Source: CAYRPN01 sp964426135 (lineage in GTDB: Bacteria > Planctomycetota > Phycisphaerae > Phycisphaerales > Phycisphaeraceae). From it: a stretch of 25,482 bases of DNA. This document shows positions 6,736-14,982 of the stretch, piece by piece. Position numbers and translations under genes: made by a program. The notes beneath the pieces are model-generated. The model saw nothing but the letters and a program-made list of their open reading frames with translations. It was not told the origin of the DNA and ran no database searches. Every line of letters begins with the position of its first letter. Position 1 is the first letter of the stretch. The stretch spans positions 1 through 25,482 of the forward strand of contig CAYRPN010000084.1 in NCBI GenBank assembly GCA_964426135.1. Reading direction: 5' to 3'.

Positions 6736-7449
6736 CTAGAACAGTCGCGGTTGAATCTCCTTCACGAGCAACTCCAGCTTCTGCAGCCGATAGCGCATGG
6801 CCTGGGCGGATACCTCGAAGCGGTCGGCCAGCGGTTTGCAGAACTGATCCATCGCCATCTCCTCATTGGCTCGGCGATCATCGTGGTAATTGCCGATGGA
6901 CAACTGCGAAAGAGCGACCGGCGCGTCCGTGCCGCGCCACTGCGTCCACGCTTCGAACACCATTCGCCGCGGCATCAGCACAAAGGCCGCAAAGGCATTG
7001 GCCTGGATTTCCTCGGGTGGATTGGCGCTCGAGCGCTGAACGAACGCGGGCTCGCTGTTCGCATCGAACAACGAAATCGCCGACGGGTCATTCATCAAAT
7101 GCTGGCGGTGAAGCCGCCAGTGGCCGACCTCATGCGCGATGGTGAAGCGGTAACGCCCCAGCATCTTCGGAGTAGCAGAAGGGTCGAGCGACTGATCAAT
7201 CTTGATGAGCCGATCCCCGAACCAGATCCCGCCGAGCACATCCGGATGGCCGAGCTCGCCGCGCAGATCGGCGATCACACATTGGAGTTCCAGGTGACAC
7301 TCAAGGATTTCCTCGATGGGGACCGGAGGCTTGGTGATGGAAGGATGTCCTTCTGCCCATTCGGCGAGCAGCAGTTGGGCGTGTTCCTCGATCACCTTTT
7401 CGGGGAGGAACGGCACCTTGTGTTGCCGAATTGCCACGCGAGGCCTCAT
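6736..7449 (-). CDS. ImmA/IrrE family metallo-endopeptidase
   Basis: 237 aa. Zinc protease motif HEVGH at residues 106-110 ('FTIAHEVGHWRLHRQH'), with the third-ligand helix 'PPEEIQANAFAAFVLMP' at 144-160, the standard ImmA/IrrE (DUF955) layout. The last 35 residues ('LADRFEVSAQAMRYRLQKLE') resemble the small C-terminal helical segment seen in the family. In ICEBs1 and related elements ImmA cleaves its cognate XRE repressor to induce the element. Here the gene overlaps the XRE gene as ATGA, so the same protease-repressor pair is likely. Transcription continues into the 396-aa gene after 72 bp. Confidence 0.92.
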   Translation of the reverse strand: MRPRVAIRQHKVPFLPEKVIEEHAQLLLAEWAEGHPSITKPPVPIEEILECHLELQCVIADLRGELGHPDVLGGIWFGDRLIKIDQSLDPSATPKMLGRYRFTIAHEVGHWRLHRQHLMNDPSAISLFDANSEPAFVQRSSANPPEEIQANAFAAFVLMPRRMVFEAWTQWRGTDAPVALSQLSIGNYHDDRRANEEMAMDQFCKPLADRFEVSAQAMRYRLQKLELLVKEIQPRLF

Positions 7450-7817
7450 TTCGAACTCCCTCCGCTCCTCTTCTTATTATTCAGTTCATCCGTCAGCTTT
7501 CGCAGTTGCTCGGCCGTCAGGCCCTTCGCGGCCCTAAGAAGTGCCGGGATTGCTTCGGGCTCGTTCTTGATGATGGCCGCAAGGTCATCAGGCATCCGAC
7601 CGGCCAGCGCAATCCATTGATCCTCGTTCTGGCCAAGGACCTCCGCCATCTTCCGCACGCGCTCTGCCGTCGGCGGCCGCTCGATCTTGCCTTGTTCGAC
7701 CTGGGAGAGGTACGTGGGGCTCACGTCGATCAGTTCCGCAAATTTGCGTAAGCTATAGCCATGGGCGACACGGGTCGCACGAAGCAGATTGCCGAAGGTT
7801 ACTCGGGGGTCGCTCAT
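7446..7817 (-). CDS. XRE-family transcriptional repressor
   Basis: 123 aa from the ATG at 7817, the family start (MSDPRVTFGNLLRATRVAHG). The Cro/C1-type HTH covers residues 8-63: 'YSLRKFAELIDVSPTYLSQV' and 'EQGKIERPPTAERVRKMAEV'. The C-terminal half is short and helical and may carry the ImmA cleavage site. The frame extends 34 codons upstream, but that stretch contains the promoter and has no ribosome site. It probably represses its own promoter, since a candidate operator overlaps the -10. It may also control the plus-strand promoter facing the defence cassette. Confidence 0.9.
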   Translation of the reverse strand: MSDPRVTFGNLLRATRVAHGYSLRKFAELIDVSPTYLSQVEQGKIERPPTAERVRKMAEVLGQNEDQWIALAGRMPDDLAAIIKNEPEAIPALLRAAKGLTAEQLRKLTDELNNKKRSGGSSK

Positions 7818-7838
7818 GTTACTTCTCGATGCACTCGA

Positions 7839-7867
7839 TTGACAGCATTGTGTCCACCGTTTACTGT
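7839..7867 (+). promoter_or_regulatory. Candidate sigma70-type promoter facing the defence cassette
   Basis: TTGACA (7839-7844, perfect -35), 17-bp spacer, TACTGT (7862-7867, keeps the TA...T positions of the -10). A transcript would run about 250 nt through the terminator-like hairpin and the dyad before the DUF499 start. Its -10 overlaps the minus-strand -10, so the two promoters would compete. Confidence 0.4.
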
Positions 7868-7872
7868 ACATG
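7856..7872. promoter_or_regulatory. Candidate XRE operator over both -10 elements
   Basis: ACCGTTTA C TGTACATG aligns with the perfect palindrome at 6679-6695: 7 of 8 bases in the left arm and 4 of 8 in the right. It covers the -10 boxes of both facing promoter candidates, where a bound repressor would block both. Confidence 0.4.
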
Positions 7873-7891
7873 AGGTTGCTTGCCCCGTCAA
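7863..7891 (-). promoter_or_regulatory. Candidate promoter of the XRE-ImmA operon
   Basis: On the minus strand TTGACG (7886-7891), a 17-bp spacer and TACAGT (7863-7868), about 45 nt before the XRE start. Spacing is ideal and five of six -35 bases match consensus. The -10 lies inside the candidate operator, as expected for autorepression. Confidence 0.5.
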
Positions 7892-8001
7892 TGGCTACGG
7901 CACGGAACGACTCTCCCATGGGAAGTAGGCGACAATCTCAATCGCGGATCTGAGGAAATTCTGTGCGGGAATGTGGGGCGCCGCCGAGCCAAGGAACGTG
8001 G

Positions 8002-8034
8002 GGTTGCCTGCGGACAAAGCAACCTGTTTTGTTT
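8002..8034 (+). terminator. Terminator-like hairpin in the leader of the defence operon
   Basis: GGTTGC (8002-8007) pairs with GCAACC (8019-8024) around an 11-nt loop, followed by TGTTTTGTTT. The stem is only 6 bp, so it would be a weak terminator or an attenuator. It would stop transcripts from the plus-strand promoter before the DUF499 gene. The rest of the 7892-8052 stretch shows nothing I can name. Confidence 0.35.
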
Positions 8035-8052
8035 ACGGGTTTCACCGAGGCA

Positions 8053-8098
8053 GCAATCGGAACCACCAATTACATAATTCGAAATCGGTTACGATTGC
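8053..8098. promoter_or_regulatory. 46-bp dyad directly upstream of the DUF499 gene
   Basis: GCAATCG-g-AACC (8053-8064) is the inverted match of GGTT-a-CGATTGC (8087-8098), 11 of 12 positions. A second palindrome, AATTACATAATT (8068-8079), lies inside. The dyad ends 27 bp before the ATG at 8126. It may be an operator for a regulator of the cassette, or fold in the leader mRNA. A weak -10 (TACGAT, 8090-8095) lies in its right arm. Confidence 0.55.
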
Positions 8099-8125
8099 AA
8101 TGGCTTAGTTCACGAGGTCCCCTTC

Positions 8126-11100
8126 ATGAAGACACTGAAAACACTCTGCACGCCTCGGGACAGCGTCTTCGACGTGTCAAAGCGTGACACGGTCCTAAAT
8201 CTCACCCATCTGGTCACCGACCGCATCGACCAGAACGACTTTTTCGAGGAGAACTACGTCACCCAGGACATGCGGACGCTTCTGACTGAGGCTTTCCGTC
8301 GAATGCAGGGACAATCTGATCAGGCTGTGTTCAAGCTGACCCAGGCCATGGGCGGTGGCAAGACCCACAACCTCATCAGCCTTGGTCTGCTGGCCCGACA
8401 CCCCGAAATCCGTCGCAAGGTTCTGTCCACACTGCCGGATGCCAAGACACTGCCGCCGGTACGGGTCGTAGCCTTCTCGGGGCGCGAGTCGGACGTGCCG
8501 CACGGAATCTGGGGAGAGATTGCCCGCCAGGTCGGCAAGCATGATGTCTTCAAAGACTACTACCAGCCGCTCAAGGCTCCGGGCCGCAGCGCATGGATCA
8601 ATCTGCTCAAGGGCGAGCCCACTCTCATTTTGCTGGACGAGCTTCCGCCATACTTGGACAACGCCAAGGCAACCACCGTTGGCAACTCCGATCTTGCGAA
8701 GGTCACCGCCACCGCCCTCACTAATCTGTTTGAGGCCGTGGCCGAGAACGAGCTGGCGAATGTGTGCGTCGTTCTCACCGACCTTGTTGGCACCTACGCC
8801 GAGGCCAGCGCCCAGATTCAGCAGGTACTCCAGCAGCTTCAGAACGAAGCTCAACGCCATGCCATGAACCTGACGCCGGTGCGCATCAACACCGACGAGT
8901 TCTATCACATCATTAGAAAGCGACTCTTCAAGGAGCTTCCCAACGACAGTGATATTCAGGAGATTGCACAGGGGTACGCGAAGGCAGTGCGTGAAGCCAA
9001 GCAGATGGACATCACTGCCCAATCGCCGGAGCAGTTCTCTCAGCTCGTGCAGTCGAGCTACCCGTTCCACCCCGCAATCAAGGACCTTTACGCCCGGTTC
9101 CGCGAGAACCCCGGCTTCCAACAGACCCGAGCGCTCATTCGTCTGATGCGGATCGTTGCATGCCGCCTGTGGCAATCGGGTCAGGCGGACAAGCGTCACC
9201 TGATCTCCGTTCACGACATCGACCTCAATGACTCCGAGACGCTCTCCGAAGTCCGCCAGATCAATACGAACCTCGAAAACGCCATCTCCCATGACATTGC
9301 AAATCAGGGCAATGCGGTCGCGGAAGTCATGGATCAGAACCTCAGTACCTCGGATGCGACTGATGCGTGCCGACTGCTCTTCATGGCGTCATTGGCGAAT
9401 GTGCCAAACGCCGTCGTTGGTCTGTCCATTGCGGAACTCGTGGCGTACCTGTGCGCTCCGGGGCGCGACCTCGCACGCCTCAAAGGCGACGTGCTTGAGA
9501 AGCTGGCCACCGCCGCCTGGTATCTCCACTCCAATCGCGACGGCAAGCTGTTTTTCAAGAACACCGAAAACCTCAACGCCAAACTGGAGTCTTTGGCTCG
9601 CGCCTACGTCCGCGAGCAATCCATCAAGGAACTTCGCACCCGCTTGAGCGACTTGTTCAAGCCGGAGGCATCCTGGTGCTACCAGTCCGTGATGCCGCTG
9701 CCCGCCATTGATGAGATCGAATTGGCCGTTGACAAGGTGTCGCTGATCATCTCCGAACCCTTCGTGGGCCAGGGCCTCAATCCGCAGCTCCGGCAGTTCT
9801 GGGAGCAGGCCACGTTTAAGAACCGCGTCGCCTTCCTCACCGGCTCACGCAACACGTTTGAAAGTCTGCTCGAAAGCGCCAAGCGCCTCAAAGCCGTCCA
9901 GCACATCATCGAGGAGATGGAAGCTGAGAAAGTCCCGGCTACCGATCCACAGTTCAAGCAAGCCGACGAGCTGAAAGACCGCATCCTCCAACAGTTTCTT
10001 TCCGCGGTGAAGGAGACCTTCTCCACGCTCTGGTATCCCACCAAGCGATCCGACAAGGACGAACTGGTCAGCGCCGATTTCCTCATGAAGTTTGAGGGCA
10101 ACAAGTACAACGGCGAAGACCAGATTATCCAGGCGCTGCGCGAGAAACAGAAATACACCGACGAAGTCACTGGCGATACCTTCCGCAAAAAGATCGAGGC
10201 CCGTCTGTTCACTCAACCCCAGATGCTCTGGAGCGAGGTGAAGAAGCGTGCGGCCATGAACCCGCAGTGGCAATGGCACCGCCGCGATGCACTTGACGCG
10301 CTCAAGGACGAGCTTGTTCACAAGGAAGTCTGGCGCGATGACAACGGCGGCTACGTTGACCGCTCGCCACCACCGCCCAAGACCACCAGCGTCCAGATTC
10401 AGGAACGCAGCCGCGATGATGACACCGGCGAGGTCGAGCTCAAAGTGACGCCCATTCACGGCGACACGATTTACGCCGAGGTCGGCGGCGAGGCCACCGC
10501 CGCATCCAAGAAGGTCGAAAACGGAATCTTCCGATCCAACGAGATGGAAGTTTCCTTCCTTGCGGTGGATTCCACCGGTGCCCATCCCGCCGGCTCAACC
10601 AAAACATGGAAGAATCGGGTCACGCTCAAGCACCGCCTCTATTCCGGTCCCAACGGCGACCGCATGCTTGAACTCAAGGCGGCGCCCAACAAACACGGGC
10701 AGACCGAGATCCGCTACACCACCAATGGCTCCAGCCCGTTGCTTGCCGGCGGCACATACGAAGGGCCTGTCGCGCTCAAACGCGGCACGACCGTGGTCCT
10801 CGCCTTCGCTTTGTGCCACGGCGTTCAATCCGAGGTGGAGCAGATCCCCATTGATTGGTCCAAGCAAGACCCGGAGGCCAAGCCGATCGATCCGGCCAAG
10901 CCCGCCGTGTGGTCCCGGTCCCACGCGTTTCACATCACCAAGGAATCATACGACTTCCTCGACCGACTCAAGCGGCATGAAGCCAGCGCGAGCGGTCTGA
11001 GAATCAGCGTCACAGGCGACCGTTGGGCAGAGTTGACCCTTCACGAGAAAATCCAGCTCGCGCCCCTTACCCTTTACGAGGCAGTCGAAGCCGTCCGCAA

Positions 11101-11224
11101 GCTGCCCGAGGGCGGGCAGGTCGGCATCGAGGCGGGCCTCATTCATTTTCCCACGGGCCAGGCCCTGCTCGATTGGGTGAATGAGGTCAAGACCGAACTG
11201 AAGCCGGGGGAGGTGACTCAATGA
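8126..11224 (+). CDS. DUF499 ATPase of a defence-island methylase system
   Basis: 1032 aa. It is an AAA+/P-loop ATPase with Walker A 'AMGGGKT' (residues 74-80) and Walker B 'LILLDEL' (168-173). The glycine-rich 'TQAMGGGKTHNLISL' plus the opening 'FFEENYVTQDMRTLL' identify DUF499, a large ATPase regularly found with DUF3780 and DUF1156 proteins in anti-phage loci. Residues about 790-930 form a strand-rich region ('IHGDTIYAEVGGEA', 'TTNGSSPLLAGGTYEGPV') resembling chitobiase-type Ig-like folds. The extreme C-terminus resembles a compact substrate-binding unit. The ATG at 8126 follows GAGG. It is the first gene of the cassette and joins DUF3780 by an ATGA overlap. Its motor role in restriction is inferred. 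Confidence 0.88.
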   Translation: MKTLKTLCTPRDSVFDVSKRDTVLNLTHLVTDRIDQNDFFEENYVTQDMRTLLTEAFRRMQGQSDQAVFKLTQAMGGGKTHNLISLGLLARHPEIRRKVLSTLPDAKTLPPVRVVAFSGRESDVPHGIWGEIARQVGKHDVFKDYYQPLKAPGRSAWINLLKGEPTLILLDELPPYLDNAKATTVGNSDLAKVTATALTNLFEAVAENELANVCVVLTDLVGTYAEASAQIQQVLQQLQNEAQRHAMNLTPVRINTDEFYHIIRKRLFKELPNDSDIQEIAQGYAKAVREAKQMDITAQSPEQFSQLVQSSYPFHPAIKDLYARFRENPGFQQTRALIRLMRIVACRLWQSGQADKRHLISVHDIDLNDSETLSEVRQINTNLENAISHDIANQGNAVAEVMDQNLSTSDATDACRLLFMASLANVPNAVVGLSIAELVAYLCAPGRDLARLKGDVLEKLATAAWYLHSNRDGKLFFKNTENLNAKLESLARAYVREQSIKELRTRLSDLFKPEASWCYQSVMPLPAIDEIELAVDKVSLIISEPFVGQGLNPQLRQFWEQATFKNRVAFLTGSRNTFESLLESAKRLKAVQHIIEEMEAEKVPATDPQFKQADELKDRILQQFLSAVKETFSTLWYPTKRSDKDELVSADFLMKFEGNKYNGEDQIIQALREKQKYTDEVTGDTFRKKIEARLFTQPQMLWSEVKKRAAMNPQWQWHRRDALDALKDELVHKEVWRDDNGGYVDRSPPPPKTTSVQIQERSRDDDTGEVELKVTPIHGDTIYAEVGGEATAASKKVENGIFRSNEMEVSFLAVDSTGAHPAGSTKTWKNRVTLKHRLYSGPNGDRMLELKAAPNKHGQTEIRYTTNGSSPLLAGGTYEGPVALKRGTTVVLAFALCHGVQSEVEQIPIDWSKQDPEAKPIDPAKPAVWSRSHAFHITKESYDFLDRLKRHEASASGLRISVTGDRWAELTLHEKIQLAPLTLYEAVEAVRKLPEGGQVGIEAGLIHFPTGQALLDWVNEVKTELKPGEVTQ

Positions 11225-11997
11225 TGGCGCACACCCTGATGGCAAACGATAAGACGAATCCTGAACTCAACCTGCTAAGCGGCTGCTTCGGTTTCGATCC
11301 CGATGAGTCCGCCGCTCACTTCATCATCCATATTCCCCGCGGCACGGCCCATCCCGTCGAAATCAGCGACCACCTTTCGTGGCAGCCCGACCGCATCACC
11401 CTCGCCGCCCACTACGGCAGCGAACGTGACGACGGCCAGGTCCGTTGCCGCCTTCCTCGCCCCAAGTGGAATGAGATTGCCGATGTCGTCCGCGCCGAGT
11501 TCAACACGCGGCTCAAACGCGAGGGCAAACGCCCCGGCCGCTGGAAGACCGGCTTCAATCCAGTCACCCGCCTGCTCGGTAAGGAGCTGACCCTTTTGGC
11601 TTGGGCCATCGAAGACGCCGACCCCGCGCTCATTCCCACCGCCATCGCCAACTGGCAGGGGCTGACTCCCGAAGAACGTTGGTGGCTCTACACCATGACC
11701 GCCGCCGCGACTGGCAACGCCGTGACCGGGCGATCCCGGGGTTGGCGCAAGGCGATTCGGTATGCCTTGACCGAGAACCCAATTACCCACCGTGCGGCCG
11801 ACCATCCAATCGTTCCCGAGTTTTTCCGCCTCGTGAGTGAGACGCCTTCGATCTCGGGTAGTGAGCCGGAGGAGGAATCGGCGGAGCCGAGCGTGAATGA
11901 AACTCTGAACCTTCAGCCGCAGGTGCTCGTTTCACAACCTGACGAGCCAATCCCGGCGGGCACGAAACGCACGACGCACAGGAAAAAGAAGACGTGA
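11221..11997 (+). CDS. DUF3780 protein, partner of the DUF499 and DUF1156 proteins
   Basis: 258 aa. The N-terminal 190 residues match DUF3780, known almost only from this gene neighbourhood: 'GFGFDPDES'-like opening (here 'GCFGFDPDESAAHFIIHIPR'), 'NEIADVVRAEFNTRLKREGK', 'KTGFNPVTRLLGKELTLLAW' and 'LTPEERWWLYTMTAAATG'. No catalytic motif is visible; an adaptor or specificity role is a guess. Residues 205-258 are a disordered acidic then basic tail ending 'RKKKT'. The start uses a near-perfect GGAGGTGA site and overlaps the DUF499 stop. The stop overlaps the next gene as GTGA. Confidence 0.85.
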   Translation: MMAHTLMANDKTNPELNLLSGCFGFDPDESAAHFIIHIPRGTAHPVEISDHLSWQPDRITLAAHYGSERDDGQVRCRLPRPKWNEIADVVRAEFNTRLKREGKRPGRWKTGFNPVTRLLGKELTLLAWAIEDADPALIPTAIANWQGLTPEERWWLYTMTAAATGNAVTGRSRGWRKAIRYALTENPITHRAADHPIVPEFFRLVSETPSISGSEPEEESAEPSVNETLNLQPQVLVSQPDEPIPAGTKRTTHRKKKT

Positions 11998-14960
11998 CCG
12001 TGACCACTACCGATTTATCGAGCCAGGCGAACAGTCGTCGAGCCACTCCGCTCGGCGACACCTGTTTCATGGAGACGCAGTTCCCTGTCTCGAAGATGTC
12101 TATCGAAAGCTTTCGAGAGCGGACTGCGAAGCAAGGGCAGACACTCACCGGACTTGGCAAATGGTGGGGGCGCAAGCCGCTGGTCCTTTGCCGTGCCACG
12201 ATACTTGGACTGCTTCTTCCCGCAACTGATAATCCCGCTGCCGATCGTGACGTTTTCCTCCGGCTCATGACAATGGATGAGAACGGGCTGCAGCGCCGAC
12301 GCACCAAAAATATCTCCGCAAAAGACATTGTTGATCGACTTACGCCGACCGAGAGATCACGTCACCTCGACCTCTCGAATCCTGACAAGCCAAGAATCAA
12401 AGGGACCAAAGAGGAAAAAGATGAGCTTCAAGAGCGTGTCTTCCTGCGCCTGCCATACAACGAAAAGATGGAATATGTCTCCCGCCCGGAGCAGGTCGAT
12501 GGTCCGTCGCCGGAATCGTGGAGAGTCATCAACGCGCACCTCGGCACCAGCGCAAAAACCCTGCCTCAGCTTGTTGCAGAACTGGGGCAACGTCGCTTTG
12601 GCCATGTGCCTCGCGTGGGGGACTCATTCTGTGGTGGCGGGTCAATCCCGTTCGAGGCCGCCCGGCTTGGGTGCGACGCTTTCGGCTCCGACCTGAACCC
12701 CGTCGCCGCGCTTCTGACCTGGGCCTCCCTCAACATTGTCGGAGGTGGAGATAAAGTCGCTAAGCGAGTGGAGAAAGCCCAGCGTGAAGTCTTCGATGCA
12801 GTCGACAAACAGATCACCGAATGGGGTGTGGAGCATGGCGAGGTAGATCCCAAGACAGGGCAGCGACCTCGCGCCGACGCTTACCTCTACTGTGCCGAGG
12901 TCACTTGCCCCGAATGCGGCTGGCGCGTGCCGCTTGCACCGTCATGGGTCATTGGCAAGGGCAGTATGACAATTGCCCGCTTGGTTCCGGATGAAAGCCG
13001 AAAGCGCTTTGACTTCGAGATCCGTCAGGGTGTCAGTGCAAAGGAGCTTAAAGAAACGGGTGGTACCGTCGCTGACTCGATATTGCTATGCCCCAATTGC
13101 CTTCGCTACGACAAGTCAAAGGCTGGTACTCCTATCAAGGCGATTCGTGGCGACGGGCGTGGTACGTTTGGTGATTCCAAGAGCCTTCTTCGCGCTTGGG
13201 AAAACGCCGACCTAGTGCCACGCGGCACTGACATTTTTGGCGAGCGTCTATATTGCATTCGCTGGGTCGATCCAACGACGGGAAGGCGGCGATACGCTGC
13301 TCCTACTGCATCTGATCTGGATCGTGAGGACTTAGTACTGGACCTCCTCCGCGATCGATTTGCTGACTGGCAAGCGAAGGGTTACATCCCTAGTCGGCGT
13401 ATCGAGTCGGGTTACAATACGGACCAGCCAATTCGTGAACGTGGATGGACCCACTGGCATCACCTATTCACGCCGCGACAATTGTTGGTAAATGGATTGC
13501 TGATGCAGCAATCCTTGCAAAGAAAGCGCGACAAGATAGTAATGGTTGGCCTCCTTATTGGATGCGGTCGTGTGGTGGATTGGAATGCCCGCCTGAGTCG
13601 ATGGCATTCGGCAGTAGGAAACGAAAAGTCTGAGCAGACTTTCAGCAACCAGGCATTGAATACATTATTCAATTATGGAGTACGCCCCGTATCTGCCCTT
13701 GAAACGACTTGGTATGCAAAGATAAGCGATTGTCCTCTCGCCGGACGATCAGATGTTTCGGTTCTTGATGCACGTCGTATCGACTCGACATGTGACATTT
13801 GGATTACGGATCCGCCATATGCCGACGCAGTAAATTACGAGGAAATCACAGAGTTCTTCTTGGTTTGGTACGCATCGGCTATTGGAGAAGTGTTTTCGAC
13901 AGATTCGACCGATTCGCGAAGAGCGTTAGCAGTAAAAGGCAGCAACGACACCTTCGCGCAGTCTATGGTGGAATGCTATCGCAAGATGTCAGAAAAGATG
14001 CCCGAGAAGGGTTATCAGGTCGTCATGTTTACACACCAAGATGCTAGTGTTTGGGCAGATTTGGCGATGATTCTATGGGCATCCGGATTGTGTGTGGCAT
14101 CGGCGTGGTGTATCTCCACCGAAGTCGAATCGTCACTCAAAGAAGGCAACTATGTTCAAGGAACTGTGCTGCTAGTGCTGCGGAAGCAACGGTCGGATGA
14201 TGTGGCGTTTCTCGACGAGGTGTACAACGACGTGGAAGCAGAGGTACGGCGGCAGTTGGACACGATGAAAGACCTTGATGATGCCAGCGATCCTAATTTC
14301 AGCGACACCGACTACCAACTGGCGGCATACGCGGCGGCTCTACGTGTGCTTACGAGCAAGAAGATCGAGGAGATTGACGTTGCCTATGAACTGAGCCGAA
14401 CGCGTGCAAAGGGTGAGAAGAGCGAGGTGGAGAAGATCATCGAGCAGGCGGTCAAGATTGCCTGTGACCATCTAGTCCCAGTTGGTATCGAGTCGCACCT
14501 TTGGAAGTCGCTAACCGCGCTTGAACGGCTCTATCTAAAGGGAATTGAGATGGAGAGCCACGGCGAGAGTCGTTCCGGTGTTTACCAGGAACTCGCCCGA
14601 GGGTTTGGCGTGGACGAATACAGGTTCATGCTCGCCAGTACCAAGGCCAACCAGACGCGGCTCAAGACCGCCAGCGAGTTTGGGAGGCGGGAACTGGGCG
14701 AGATCGGTTTCGGGGTGACACTCGTCCGGCACGCGTTGTTCGCCGCTCACAAGACCGCCGAATCCGAAAGCACGGCTGATGGCATCACATGGTTTAAGAC
14801 GGAGGTGCCCGACTATCGTACCAACCGCCAGAGGCTCATCGACCTCCTCGAATACTTTGCCACGATCGGCCGTAACGCGTCGATGGAGCACTGGCACAAA
14901 GATGCTCACGGGGCGGGCCTGCTGGCCGGGGCGCTTCGCAACCGTCAGGACAACGTCTAA
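11994..14960 (+). CDS. DUF1156 adenine-specific DNA methylase
   Basis: 988 aa. SAM-binding motif I is 'GDSFCGGGSIPFEAARLG' (209-226), followed by 'GSDLNPVAAL' (231-240). The catalytic motif IV is 'DPPYADAVNY' (606-615), typical of N6-adenine or N4-cytosine amino-methylases. The N-terminal 'METQFPVSKMSIESFRERTA' with 'GLGKWWGRKP' is the DUF1156 signature. Two CxxC pairs (C305/C308, C366/C369) suggest a zinc ribbon between the SAM and catalytic motifs. The GTG at 11994 overlaps DUF3780 as GTGA; an internal ATG at 12069 matches the conserved start and is an alternative. It probably marks host DNA as self. Codons 13100-14250 look AT-richer than the flanks. Confidence 0.88.
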   Translation: MTVTTTDLSSQANSRRATPLGDTCFMETQFPVSKMSIESFRERTAKQGQTLTGLGKWWGRKPLVLCRATILGLLLPATDNPAADRDVFLRLMTMDENGLQRRRTKNISAKDIVDRLTPTERSRHLDLSNPDKPRIKGTKEEKDELQERVFLRLPYNEKMEYVSRPEQVDGPSPESWRVINAHLGTSAKTLPQLVAELGQRRFGHVPRVGDSFCGGGSIPFEAARLGCDAFGSDLNPVAALLTWASLNIVGGGDKVAKRVEKAQREVFDAVDKQITEWGVEHGEVDPKTGQRPRADAYLYCAEVTCPECGWRVPLAPSWVIGKGSMTIARLVPDESRKRFDFEIRQGVSAKELKETGGTVADSILLCPNCLRYDKSKAGTPIKAIRGDGRGTFGDSKSLLRAWENADLVPRGTDIFGERLYCIRWVDPTTGRRRYAAPTASDLDREDLVLDLLRDRFADWQAKGYIPSRRIESGYNTDQPIRERGWTHWHHLFTPRQLLVNGLLMQQSLQRKRDKIVMVGLLIGCGRVVDWNARLSRWHSAVGNEKSEQTFSNQALNTLFNYGVRPVSALETTWYAKISDCPLAGRSDVSVLDARRIDSTCDIWITDPPYADAVNYEEITEFFLVWYASAIGEVFSTDSTDSRRALAVKGSNDTFAQSMVECYRKMSEKMPEKGYQVVMFTHQDASVWADLAMILWASGLCVASAWCISTEVESSLKEGNYVQGTVLLVLRKQRSDDVAFLDEVYNDVEAEVRRQLDTMKDLDDASDPNFSDTDYQLAAYAAALRVLTSKKIEEIDVAYELSRTRAKGEKSEVEKIIEQAVKIACDHLVPVGIESHLWKSLTALERLYLKGIEMESHGESRSGVYQELARGFGVDEYRFMLASTKANQTRLKTASEFGRRELGEIGFGVTLVRHALFAAHKTAESESTADGITWFKTEVPDYRTNRQRLIDLLEYFATIGRNASMEHWHKDAHGAGLLAGALRNRQDNV

Positions 14961-14982
14961 CCCTTAATCTCCGGCACGACGA

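Noticed and set aside
8195..9292. Long minus-strand ORF (365 aa) antisense to the DUF499 gene
   Set aside because: Translation has no family features and mirrors the codon pattern of the well-supported DUF499 gene; no ribosome site.
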